NCBI GenBank assembly: GCA_021396245.1
Contig: WNYE01000032.1
Coordinates: 124,001-188,000, forward strand
Direction: 5' to 3'
Length of the DNA stretch: 64,000 nucleotides
Origin: Sporothrix humicola
Lineage: Eukaryota > Ascomycota > Sordariomycetes > Ophiostomatales > Ophiostomataceae
The first letter of the stretch is position 1, and every line of letters starts with the position of its first letter. A model generated the notes under the pieces. It made no database searches. It was not told where the DNA came from and saw only the letters and a list, made by a program, of their open reading frames with translations. Positions 55,330-64,000 of this stretch are shown here, piece after piece. Both the position numbers and the translations under genes were made by a program.

Positions 55330-57558
55330 GACTTAGGTCGAAAGCTAGGCGCAAAATGCAAATGCGGCAAACTAGTGGAAGTGTTCTTTGCTGGCCATTG
55401 GCCTTGCATCTTGTGTCTGTGAATTTTAGAAAGGCGCGGGGTTTGCATTTTCACGCCCCTGTCTTGGCTTTTTTGAGCCTTTAATACCTTAATGATACCC
55501 TTTTTCGTATCCGTCGTCTGAAATGTTGGTGCTTTCGTCTTTGGTTTGGCTGCTTTCACACATATTTGTCAGACTTCAGTGTTGTTTGTATTTTCGGCCA
55601 TGCTCGTACGAGGAATAACCCGTAGACCGAGTTGTAAGTCCTTTCTCTAAGTGGCATCGCTGCGCCGCCGCCAGGCGCAATCGAATCGCAAGCACATGTC
55701 GCAACCTTTCCATGCTGAGGTGAATTGGCTACAACTTAAGTGCCGCCAGCCTTTCATTTGGAAGCACAGCCAGCCTCTGTCCGGCTGCCCGGCTGCCTGG
55801 TTTGTCTCATCTTTTTCGATGATAAGATCTAAAAAAAGAGAGGGACATAAGGAACGTAGCGAACGTTGAGAACGTCACAGGCCGAGCCGGCTCAGTCCTA
55901 GCGCCGTGACCGGCAAGGCTTTAGTGGGGCCTTTCTTACTTTTTGGCGGCTTTCTGTGAGGCTTTGTGACGAAAAAGACGAAAAAGACGAGATAAAAGAG
56001 GGGACTCTGACCTGTGCGTCACGGCAAGGGCGCGCCGCCCACGCGGGTTGGCGGGCTGTTTGGAAGGAAAAGGGAATGGTGGAAGGTGGGCTGGGCTGCG
56101 GGCAATGTAGCCTCCAAGGGTAACGGCCTCCGCGAAGGATGACATTTTTTGGAGACAATGAAAGGATTCTGAATAGACGAACGAACGAGATTTGACGTAT
56201 TCCATCTCAATGAGCAGGTTCTCAAGATCAACCCCCCCAAAAAACGGCAAGAACAGCGGAGACATCCCGGAGCTCCTTCCCTTGGCGATTAGGCCAGATT
56301 GCCGGCCGCATTCTCACCCGAGTCACCTTACATTCGCACCTTCCTCTGGTGACTAAACAGCCCGACCGAACGAACCTCCTTCCCTTGGAGACCAAGTCGC
56401 CGAGCCCAGACAAAAGAGTTCTTTCCCTTGGAGAACATACCTCCGACGCCGTGACGTCGACCGAGATCGCACAAGGTAAGAAGCAAGTGACGGAAAGAGT
56501 AGACCTCTGCTGCTACTTCCCAGCTTCCAAGGGCATGTGACCACGCGACAGGATGGTGCCTTCCCAACAACCAACCACATCACATCCTGCCCGTCTTCTA
56601 TGATTCCAAGTCTAGAACGCTTCCACCTTCTCTTCCTTCTTCCTCCCCCTTTTTCTTCTCAACATACTTCCCCTTACCCCTCCATCCCCGAATTCTGCAG
56701 CCGGCGTCCGACATCTCCAAGGACTTACGACGACAGCGTCTGCCTTTTCCTCTATCTGCCACCATGGATTGACACAGCGTGAAGCTGAACGCCAGAAAAC
56801 CACACAACACTAACATCACAGCCAAAGACACAAAAGACAGGCTTCCCCGTGAATGCGCAATCTGCAATTTGGGAGAGTCTGCGAGTCACAACGGCCGCCT
56901 CCGAACGAACAATCAACAATTGATATGAAAAAGACATAAAATATACGGAGGAATCCCACTTATATCAAATCGACAAGCATCCGAGCGCCTGGGTGCATCG
57001 AATCTCCATCCGTGCTCCACCGCCTGTTTTGCCCTGCGCGTTCCTCCGCCTACAGCAGCTACAGCGACTACAGCTTTCTGTGAGTCACGGTCACAACTGT
57101 CAACTCGCAACTCAATTCAACGGCGACAATTTATTTTGGCGTTACAATTCATTTCTCATTTACGTTTTATGTTTGATAATTTGCTTTTTTTTCTTTGATT
57201 TTCATCCCTTTTATTTACACCGCTGTTCTTGGCCCTTTTTTCTTTCTCTCTTTTATTTTCCTATCCCCGTTCATCTCATCACATATCTCCATGACTCGTC
57301 GATGACTACATTGAGCTCCCAGCCGGTGACCAATTTTTGTATTTGAACCGCGAGGCTGCCTCCTTTTCCTGGCTGTTGCTTTCTATCTGCCCACTCATCT
57401 CAATCAATTTCTCACCATCGATCCGTCACCCGTTGATTCATACCACCTTGATCACCACTCAGCCATCTTACCTTTGACTCTTCGGCATCATTTCCTCCAT
57501 TTTCTCACCCCGTTCTCTATCTTTATTCTCACTTCCCATCCCCTCCCCGCACATCACA
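55330..57558. other. 2.2-kb spacer between DUF1295 and GFA-type genes
   Basis: This spacer lies between genes on the same strand. Around 56267-56440 the short motif TTCCCTTGG recurs three times in otherwise non-repetitive DNA. From about 57120 to 57550 it is T/C-rich, the likely leader of the next gene. No coding frame shows domains and no RNA gene was recognised. Confidence 0.55.
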
Positions 57559-58377
57559 ATGGAAGCTCGGTGTCAATGTGGTGCAGTCTGCTTCAAGACG
57601 CCCACCGCCCGGCCACTTGCTCTCTACATCTGTCACTGTCACGACTGTCGTAGACAATCAAGCTCGGCATTTGGCACCAGCGCAATCTTTCCGCGCTTTC
57701 CCCTCCCAGACGACACTCTCATGAGCTGTTATACGTAAGTTCTGCTAGCATGCCTTATACTTATCATTGCGTTTAACTAACATTTTATAGCCGCCCAACA
57801 GCATCAGGAGCCACACTCTACTGGTAAATACCATCACCTCTGTCATATTTCCTCCATATTTCCCCATGACCCCCTGGACGGCTTGTCTCGTTCTATATTA
57901 GGAAATCAGGGACCTGTCAAAAATGTGACAGCGAAAAAGAATCAATTGAAATGCAGGAACACGTTCTAACGGCTTCTTATTACGTTACCATTAGCTACTT
58001 TTGCAAAAGTTGCGGTACCCGTCTACTCCACACTACTCCGGTAAGATAATCTTGCATCTTCCCCCAGATCCGGGTCCAGATCAGATCTCCCGCATGTATT
58101 ACTCATAAATTTCTTATGTGCATGTGACTCACACTCTTCTACCCATCTCTAGGGCAAAAACGTCGTCTCTGTAAAAGGCGGCTGTCTCGAGGGCCTCGAC
58201 TGGCGCAGCGCCATCCACATCTGGACAAAAACGGCCATGGTGCCCATCCCCGAGGGCAGCGAGAGCCACTCTGAAGAGGCCGACTACACGGACTACGGCT
58301 CGAGCCAGGAAGAGCTCGATCAGCCGGATCTTCTTCGTGGCAACGGAGGCAACGGCCAGACGGACAACTATCCATGA
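57559..58377 (+). CDS. GFA/CENP-V-type zinc protein
   Basis: Member of the glutathione-dependent formaldehyde-activating enzyme (GFA)/CENP-V fold family, small zinc-binding proteins. Assembled from four exons: 57559-57734, 57791-57823, 57902-58040 and 58153-58377, 190 residues. All junctions keep frame and restore family motifs: RCQCGAV at 4-10 (C5, C7), the CxCxxC core YICHCHDCRRQS (C25, C27, C30), SSAFGTSAIFP, the strand TRPTASGATLYW, KSGTCQKC, and FCKSCGTRLLHTTPG with KGGCLEGLDW. Exon 2 is only 33 bases. The zinc-ligand set is complete. The C-terminus ends acidic and Gly/Asn-rich. Most fungal members are not proven formaldehyde enzymes, so the catalytic role is open. Confidence 0.9.
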
Positions 58378-58776
58378 GCCAGGCATGCAGAGAGCATGTT
58401 GTGAAGCCTTTTTTTTTTCTTTTCTTTTCTGTTCTCTTTTCTTTCATCACCCTTTCGACTCCTTTCTCAACGATTAAAACATACATGGCGGCGAAGTGGT
58501 AATGGCAGGTTTGTGGTTAGGCGGTGTTGGTGTCGGTTTTGTCGATTTTGGTTACTCAAAAAAACGGTGTTTTGTTAGGCATGGGTTGCCGACAGTTGGT
58601 TGTTTGCTGGGTCTGCTTGAATTATTTAACATATGTCTTATAGGCCTTGGATACCGTGTTGTTCAGTTTTGGTTTTTTTTTTCCTTATATGCCTTGGTTT
58701 GTCTGTTGGATATACCTATTGAGTACAATGAAATCATTTTTGTGCACTTCACATCTTCAGACATGGCAACCATACG
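58378..58776. other. Convergent 3' spacer
   Basis: About 0.4 kb of T-rich DNA lies between the stops of the GFA-type and acyltransferase genes. Nothing else is seen. Confidence 0.6.
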
Positions 58777-60249
58777 CTAGCCGACAACGACCGTGACCAG
58801 ATCGTCCGTTCCATGATTCTTGCTCTCTTCAATTTGATACGCAGCCTTTCTGCCCACACTCTCTTGCAAACATGCCTTCTCAACGGCTCGGCCCAAAGCC
58901 GCAATCGGTGCATCCACCAGCCGCCAAAAGACATCCGCCAGCCAGACTATCAGAGCTCCGAGGATGACCAGTCCAGCCAGCCAGGTCGCCGTCCGTTGAG
59001 TCGAAGTCTCCATCCCGATCGGCCTGACAAGTCTGTCTGCCAGGCCTTTCCAGTAGTCAAGCGCCGGTCCATGGACCAAGTACACGGAATAGCTGATGCA
59101 GCCGCAGTACTGGGCCACGGTGCGCTCAAATTGCTGCCGAACAACCGAAAGTTCTCCACAAGACCACACAAAGAGGACGGCAACGATAGCGAACCAGAAC
59201 TTTTGTTTCATGAGGCACTCACCCCAGTCTTCAGTGTAACCCGCAAAGGCCTCGTCTCGACTATGGGACAGAAACCAGGAGGGCGTGTTGGCCAAGAGTG
59301 TTCGGATTCCGGGTGTTTGGTTCGCACCTTCATTCGGCCAGCCGGCCACGAAAAGGCAACAAGTCAGGACGATACTGTGAAAGACAGCAGTTGAAGTGTG
59401 ACCTGTTTTTGGAGATTTGCCGTTGGCCCTCAAAATATGCACCTCCGCCAAAAAGAGTCCCGCGAGAAACTCAAACGCTGCCCATCGTCCACAAGCCAGA
59501 CAGTAGCCTGCCAAGAGGACTGTCATCACTCGTCTCAGACGTGTTTTCAGTGGTGCCAGTGCCAACAGCACCAGAAACAACAGCATGGCGTGTGCAAACT
59601 CAATCGGTATCGTCCACAGATGGATGTTGTAGCCGGGCCGCAAATCGCGGTCCCAGGCCCAAGGCCAGGCAATGCGACCGGCATATGTGCGTGCCCAGCT
59701 ATTTAGCTGCCCATACCAGGTTTTGTCTGCTGCGTACAGTTGTCCCGTTTGTGCAAGAGTGGCAATTGCAAAAGTCGAGACTGCGCAGGGCAGAAACAGC
59801 CGGATTGGCCGTCTAAATGCTGAAGAGGCTAGAGCGGCATAGCATGCGCCGAGTCCTTCGGGGCCGTGGAGAAGACTCAGTGGCCTGTAGGAAAGTGCAA
59901 AGCCGGAGATGACAAAGAAGATGTGGACCATCGGCCGGCCAGAGTATAGAACTCGAATGAATGGAAGCTGAAGGAAGGACGATGTCGAGATGGGAACGAT
60001 TTCGTCACTGTCGGTACGCGGTACTTGCTGAAGACCATAGGTTGGCACTAAGTAGCTGTGTCGTTTCTCGGTGTAATGGCAAATCAAGACAATCATCGCT
60101 GCGATGCCGCGGAGGCCATCGAGATAGGATGTGGGGTGGAGTTGTTTATGTCGGCGAGAGTGGCAGTCGTCGTCTTGAGGCCATATCGTGCTCAAGACAA
60201 AGCTGGGCAGAAGAACTCGAAAAGACCACATCTTTTGTAGTCGCGTCAT
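58777..60249 (-). CDS. Acyltransferase-3 family membrane protein
   Basis: Integral membrane O-acyltransferase of the Acyltransferase_3 family, which transfers acyl groups to sugars, secondary metabolites or other small molecules. One exon of 490 residues from ATG 60249; the frame opens further upstream only at a TTG, so that extension is rejected. Early residues show YLDGLRGIAAMIVLICHY, containing the family's LDGLRG motif and the conserved His that is thought catalytic. VHIFFVISGFALSYRP follows, then about ten hydrophobic helices, including WTIPIEFAHAMLLFLVLLAL, FWFAIVAVLFVWSCGEL and TWLAGLVILGALIVWLADVF. ISYSVYLVHGP near the C-terminus is the typical last conserved block. Fungal members often sit in secondary-metabolite clusters; no synthase gene is visible here. 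The substrate is unknown. Confidence 0.9.
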   Translation of the reverse strand: MTRLQKMWSFRVLLPSFVLSTIWPQDDDCHSRRHKQLHPTSYLDGLRGIAAMIVLICHYTEKRHSYLVPTYGLQQVPRTDSDEIVPISTSSFLQLPFIRVLYSGRPMVHIFFVISGFALSYRPLSLLHGPEGLGACYAALASSAFRRPIRLFLPCAVSTFAIATLAQTGQLYAADKTWYGQLNSWARTYAGRIAWPWAWDRDLRPGYNIHLWTIPIEFAHAMLLFLVLLALAPLKTRLRRVMTVLLAGYCLACGRWAAFEFLAGLFLAEVHILRANGKSPKTGHTSTAVFHSIVLTCCLFVAGWPNEGANQTPGIRTLLANTPSWFLSHSRDEAFAGYTEDWGECLMKQKFWFAIVAVLFVWSCGELSVVRQQFERTVAQYCGCISYSVYLVHGPALDYWKGLADRLVRPIGMETSTQRTATWLAGLVILGALIVWLADVFWRLVDAPIAALGRAVEKACLQESVGRKAAYQIEESKNHGTDDLVTVVVG

Positions 60250-60886
60250 TGTGAGGGACGATGACGAAGGTATGGCCGTTGAGTAAAGTTTACTGTCGCA
60301 AGATATGTCTTTCGAGAAACTGAAAATGGCCGTTGTGTGTCTCACCAAGCTGTCATTTTATCCCGTTTCGGGTTAGAGGTTGTGTGTCGTTGCTTGTGCT
60401 CCGTGTAACTTTTGGTGGTTCGCGACGGCCGACGGGACGAGGCGACAGTGAAGTGGGACAGATTTTGTAGACAGTACATAAAGTCAAGGATTGATGCAGG
60501 AGAAACCGCGAACGTCATCTAGGCCAGGTACATCCAGTTTGGGAAGGAAGGGTGGGGTGGGTGCAAAGAAAACAAAAACGGAAAGAGCGACTAACAAGTC
60601 AGGGGCAAAGTAAACAAATCAAAGTGGTGGCTAAAAATATTTACACAAAAGGCTTGAATCATAAAATAAAACATTAGACTACGAGACTACTTCACTTTCC
60701 TTAAATAAATTAAATTAGACCTATTAATCCACTTACTTTTCTTTCTTCTTCTTTTTTTTTTAAAAAAAAAACCCAAAAAATAAAATGAGAAACACCACAA
60801 ATCTATTCGTATTAAAACCATATTCTAAATTATTAACCCACTAAACTCTCCTAACATAAACCATTCCCTAAATAATCCTATGCTTT
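60250..60886. other. Spacer between acyltransferase and permease genes
   Basis: This 0.64-kb spacer lies between two minus-strand genes. Its right part (from about 60620) is the AT-rich island that forms the permease 3' flank; the left part is the acyltransferase promoter and leader. No gene is seen. Confidence 0.6.
60620..60880. repeat. AT-rich island with T10-A10 tract
   Basis: About 260 bases are strongly A/T-biased and nearly lack G on the plus strand over long stretches. It includes about ten T followed by about ten A near 60751-60771. It resembles the island at 23100-23420 and likewise lies just downstream of a gene's stop codon. Confidence 0.55.
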
Positions 60887-62590
60887 CTACTCCGGCTTGG
60901 CCACATCAGCAGATTCCTGACGCTCCTCGTCGGATACGTAGGCGGGCACACCGTTCAAAACACTAGCGACACCGTAGTCGGTGGCGGCCAGCTCTTCCCA
61001 TTTGAGGTTGCGAGTGTACTGAACATTTTGGTGCGGCCAGACCTTGACGACGACATAATAGACAATCCAGCCGGTCGAAAAGGTGAGGAACCAGCCGAGA
61101 TAGCCGAGCTCGACGCCGACCTGCGGGACTTTGGCGCCGACCTGCGGGACTTTGGCGCCGACCTTGTTGACGAAGCCGACGAAGCAGAGGCCGACGGCGA
61201 CAATGTAGGCAATGTACGCCTGGACGTTCCAGCCGCGGGAGTACCAATAGTGCTTGTTGGTCGACGATCCGTCATAGAGAGAGGGGACAAACAGGTTGCC
61301 GCGACTAAAGACATAATACTCGCAGAGCATGATGCTGATGGCGGGGCCCATGAAGATGCCGTAGGCGCCCATGAAGTCGAGGAACGTGCCAGCCGACTCG
61401 TAAATCTTCCAGGGGCAAATGACCCAGGCCAGAACATGGACAATCAGGTAGCCGCGGGTCATGTTGATGTAGCGCGGGCAGAGCATGGATGTGTCGGCAC
61501 CAAAGGGAATCATGTTGGACGAGACGTTCTGGCTCAAAGTCTGGACGAGCCAGGTGAAGGCAAGACAGAAGATGCCAAAACGGCCGACGGCACTCGTATG
61601 CTGTGTCAGCATGTAGGTCATGATATCCCAGGGCGTCCACAGAGTCTGGCCAATGGCGACCTGGAGGGCCGAGGTGCCCAAGATTCCAAAGACGGCAGAC
61701 AGCGGATTGAAGAACGAGTTGGTGAAGAGTGTCGTGAAGATGGGGCCCACGGGAGAGTGAGCCCAGCGAGCCATATCCGGGATGGACTCAATGTAGGGCG
61801 AGCCGTTGCTGATGGTGCTGGTGAGGGCATAGACGATTTGCCAAGCACGCTGAGAGGATGTCTGGGTGGAAGCCGTGGCAGCAGAGCCAAAGTGGTCATC
61901 GAGTCCGATGCGGCCACCGGACTGCACCATGCAGTAGCCAAACAGAGCTAGGATCGAGGGGAAACTGAGCACACAGGCGGCACCAAACAGCCAGCGCATC
62001 TGGTGTGGGCGGCGAAGCAGGAGAGGCAAGTAAATCAGCCAGACCAAGAAGTAGCACAAAAAGTCTTGCGTCGTGTAGCCAATGCTCTCCGGAACATGGT
62101 TGGGGATGCTCGTGAAATGAGTGCCAAAGACCGCTGTCAGCATCACACCCAGGTAGCTGGCACCCGAGTAGATCTGCGTCGCGTACCAGACGGCCGCCAA
62201 GATGGCACGCACGCCAACCTGGTACGAGCTGCCCCACATGCCGTAGACCGAACGGGCAATCGCCGGGAATCCGACATGGTAGCGGGCGGCAGCCTTGCAG
62301 TTGGCGGCAACGGCCATACCCGCGATAATGTTGGCCGCAAACGTAAGGGCAATGGCCGCCTTCCAGCCAAGGCCGACGCCGATAACGCTGCTGCCGCCGG
62401 CCCAGTTGTTGAAGCCGGTGCCGATAAAGTACAGCAGGTAGTTGTACCAGTGGAAGACGCGGCGCTCGGGCGGCGTGGGCTCTAGGTCCTTGCTAGACCA
62501 GCGCTGGTCGGCCTCGGAAGGCTCGACACGGAGGTCCTCGCGGATGGCCGAGGACCACGCCTTGGCGCCGTCAACAAGACGGGAGGGCAT
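60887..62590 (-). CDS. NCS1 family permease (nucleobase/allantoin/thiamine type, Fur-like)
   Basis: Plasma-membrane symporter of the NCS1 family, importing nucleobases, allantoin, uridine or a related vitamin precursor. One exon, 567 residues from ATG 62590 (the frame opens earlier only at TTG). The pre-TM1 segment DLEPTPPERRVFHWYNYLLY and a TM1 with GTGFNNWAGGSS are typical of Fur-type members. Other family blocks: ARSVYGMWGSSYQVGVRA in TM3, the TM6 NPLSAVFGILGTSA block, FTWLVQTLSQNVSSNMIPFG in TM8, and YYWYSRGWN-like loops near the end. Twelve helices are expected. At 61118-61159 a perfect 21-base tandem duplication inserts a second VGAKVPQ in a loop before the last helices. Substrate prediction is uncertain because the key binding residues differ between branches. 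Confidence 0.92.
   Translation of the reverse strand: MPSRLVDGAKAWSSAIREDLRVEPSEADQRWSSKDLEPTPPERRVFHWYNYLLYFIGTGFNNWAGGSSVIGVGLGWKAAIALTFAANIIAGMAVAANCKAAARYHVGFPAIARSVYGMWGSSYQVGVRAILAAVWYATQIYSGASYLGVMLTAVFGTHFTSIPNHVPESIGYTTQDFLCYFLVWLIYLPLLLRRPHQMRWLFGAACVLSFPSILALFGYCMVQSGGRIGLDDHFGSAATASTQTSSQRAWQIVYALTSTISNGSPYIESIPDMARWAHSPVGPIFTTLFTNSFFNPLSAVFGILGTSALQVAIGQTLWTPWDIMTYMLTQHTSAVGRFGIFCLAFTWLVQTLSQNVSSNMIPFGADTSMLCPRYINMTRGYLIVHVLAWVICPWKIYESAGTFLDFMGAYGIFMGPAISIMLCEYYVFSRGNLFVPSLYDGSSTNKHYWYSRGWNVQAYIAYIVAVGLCFVGFVNKVGAKVPQVGAKVPQVGVELGYLGWFLTFSTGWIVYYVVVKVWPHQNVQYTRNLKWEELAATDYGVASVLNGVPAYVSDEERQESADVAKPE
61118..61159. repeat. Perfect 21-bp tandem duplication in the permease coding region
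   Basis: Two identical 21-base units (61118-61138 and 61139-61159) lie head to tail in frame. They encode a doubled seven-residue unit (GAKVPQV twice) in a loop of the NCS1 permease. Zero divergence between copies suggests a recent duplication. Confidence 0.9.
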
Positions 62591-63185
62591 GTCGGGGGAC
62601 GATGTTGGCGGTAGATGTAAGTGAGTAAGTGTAAGTGAAATGTCCAAGACGAGACGACGGAGTGGAGGTAGTGAGTGGACGGAGACATGGTAAGATCAGA
62701 CGACAAAAAAGTCGAGATCGTCGCGAGTCTTTAAGCAAATGGCATGATGGTGATGATGAGGTTGTTGCAATCAACAAATGGTGAAGGTCGTATTGCAATC
62801 GAAAGGAAGGACGGGAACAGTGGACTGCAAAACTCAACGAAAGTCAAGATAGAAGATGCAAATGCAAAGTGGTCATAAATTCTCACCACGGGCAAGAACG
62901 GGCGACTTGCCCGCGGGCAATTCCAGGTGAGGCAGATGGCAGTTGACAGCACGCTAACAATGGGACTAACACGGTGAAGATTGTGCGGTGGGATGTGGTG
63001 GATATCAACAGTGGATCCGCTCTAGCCAATGGACTAACACGTTGGCCGTGGGGCCACAGAGCTTGAGATCTTGTAGAGAAGACAGAAAACAAGAGCTTTT
63101 GACGACTATTAAATGTGGCGTTTCTCAAGAGGATAAATTATATTAGATGGCGATATATTTATTGATTTGTGTAGTAAGTCGTGCT
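62591..63185. other. Promoter region of the permease gene
   Basis: This 0.6-kb spacer lies between two minus-strand genes. A few GATA cores occur (for example near 62847 and 63131), which is of interest for a nitrogen-source permease but is weak by number. No gene is seen. Confidence 0.55.
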
Positions 63186-64000
63186 TCATGTCCACAGGAG
63201 AATGGCATCTTCGGGTGATTGACTCGAAGGAGAGACCTGTAGTGGCAGCCGACCGTCTTCCTCGTCGGCCTCACCAAACAGTTCACCCATGATAAGATTC
63301 AGCCGCCGCAAAGGTAGACGCGCAAATTCATAGTGGCCGCCTTGGGCATGCCTCGCATTGAGGCGGACAAGATACCGTCGGAACGTTAACAGCAAGTCAC
63401 GGCGCTGGTCAAGGGTGTTGTCGTCGACACTGGCGAGCACCAGCGTGATAAGCAAGGCACCGACCATGGCAAGATGCCCTCGAAGATAGCTGAGCCAGAG
63501 GCCTGTAGGCTGTTGGTTGGTATCGGCAGCTGATTCGAGACCGTCAAGAAGAGGAAACAGAGAGTGGCGGACAGTATCGACTATATCGGCTGCCGCCTTC
63601 TCTGCTTCCTGGCCGCTTCCGCTTCCGCTTCCGCTTCCGTTGTGGCCTTCACTTACGGCGTCGAGAACGGCCCTTTGAATGGATAGTCGTACAGCGAAGG
63701 CCGTTAGACGCACCAAATACTGATGTGCCTCGCCTGAAGCAGGAACAGCATGGACAACGACTGCGTGTTCGTCTGCCCAGCGCTGCAGCTGAGCCATGAG
63801 GGTTTGGGACTTGCCGATGACACTTTCATGGCCAGGGTCGCCGTACCGGCAGCCGACAGTATAGAATGTGTCCAGTACATCAGCCAAGACTGGACTCAAT
63901 GCACAGAGTGCGACGAATGCATTGACCGATGACACGGCCTTGACGGCAACACACCCGGCATCATCGGCAAAGTCGGCCAGAGTCAACGGGGCAACATCCC
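63186..64000 (-). CDS. C-terminal part of a probable fungal-specific transcription factor, 5' part outside window
   Basis: An open frame runs from the right edge to a stop at 63186-63188, about 270 residues. It is helical and rich in Leu/Ala, with segments such as VNAFVALCALSPVLADVLDTFYTV, SQTLMAQLQRWADEHAVVV, LVRLTAFAVRLSIQRAVLDA, LWLSYLRGHLAMVGALLITL and DLLLTFRRYLVRLNARHAQ. A Gly-Ser repeat (GSGSGSG) interrupts it. This resembles the middle/C-terminal homology region of Zn2Cys6 regulators, which follows the DNA-binding domain. The zinc cluster itself would lie right of the window, so the call rests on composition and general pattern. If correct it could regulate the neighbouring permease, but that is speculation. 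Confidence 0.6.
   Translation of the reverse strand, partial: DVAPLTLADFADDAGCVAVKAVSSVNAFVALCALSPVLADVLDTFYTVGCRYGDPGHESVIGKSQTLMAQLQRWADEHAVVVHAVPASGEAHQYLVRLTAFAVRLSIQRAVLDAVSEGHNGSGSGSGSGQEAEKAAADIVDTVRHSLFPLLDGLESAADTNQQPTGLWLSYLRGHLAMVGALLITLVLASVDDNTLDQRRDLLLTFRRYLVRLNARHAQGGHYEFARLPLRRLNLIMGELFGEADEEDGRLPLQVSPSSQSPEDAILLWT

Noticed and set aside
60250..60348. Upstream extension of the acyltransferase
   Set aside because: The first codon of the longer frame is TTG and an in-frame stop lies just above it; ATG 60249 is the first Met.
61028..61951. Plus-strand open frame of 307 codons
   Set aside because: Antisense shadow of the NCS1 permease.
58777..64000. Secondary-metabolite or catabolic gene cluster (acyltransferase, permease, transcription factor)
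   Set aside because: No synthase or catabolic enzyme is visible and the transcription-factor call is partial, so a cluster is not supported within this window.

Overview
The window is nuclear DNA of a filamentous ascomycete. Genes carry short GT-AG introns with CTAAC/CTGAC-type branch sites, leaders are long and pyrimidine-rich, and coding DNA is GC-rich. The protein families (Chk1, CAF-1 subunit, COP9 signalosome subunit, fungal copper ATPase, Rax1-like RGS protein, fungal transcription-factor fragment) fit Pezizomycotina, most likely a Sordariomycete. The species cannot be named from the sequence alone. I found 21 protein genes (two cut by the window edges) and no rRNA, convincing tRNA, transposon or CRISPR array.

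Layout, left to right. 1-2746 (-): N-terminal part of a full-size ABCC transporter. 2747-9657: an unusually long spacer without a supportable gene. 9658-27339: CAF-1 subunit (+), a large serine-rich membrane-anchored protein of unknown function (-), an F-box/beta-propeller protein (+), a SprT-like metalloprotease (+), checkpoint kinase Chk1 (-) and the APC/C-type E2 enzyme Ubc11/UBE2C (+). Five of these six relate to chromatin replication, DNA damage or ubiquitin-driven cell-cycle control. 28138-33295: ribosomal protein L31 (-), Rax1-like RGS membrane protein (+) and COP9 signalosome subunit 7 (-). 36920-49364: copper P-type ATPase (+), RMD1/RMD8-family DUF155 protein (+), cytosolic tyrosyl-tRNA synthetase (-), small zinc-ribbon protein (+) and RNase P/MRP subunit Rpp1 (+). 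49365-58377: secreted Ala/Asn-rich protein (-), DUF1295 membrane protein (+) and GFA/CENP-V-type zinc protein (+). 58777-64000: acyltransferase-3 membrane protein (-), NCS1 nucleobase-type permease (-) and the C-terminal part of a probable fungal transcription factor (-), open at the right edge.

Most genes are ordinary housekeeping genes and do not form an operon or biosynthetic cluster. Convergent pairs are close (about 0.3-0.8 kb), while several divergent pairs are separated by very long spacers (6.9, 3.6 and 3.4 kb). Points worth a second look are a shared GTCGCGTCT motif upstream of Chk1 (twice), the F-box gene and the CAF-1 gene; a degenerate fourth HMA domain in the copper ATPase; a fresh 21-bp in-frame duplication in the permease; a secreted low-complexity Ala/Asn-rich protein; an unassigned 997-residue membrane protein; and small tandem repeats in spacers and one intron. 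I did not find a clear previously undescribed multi-gene system.
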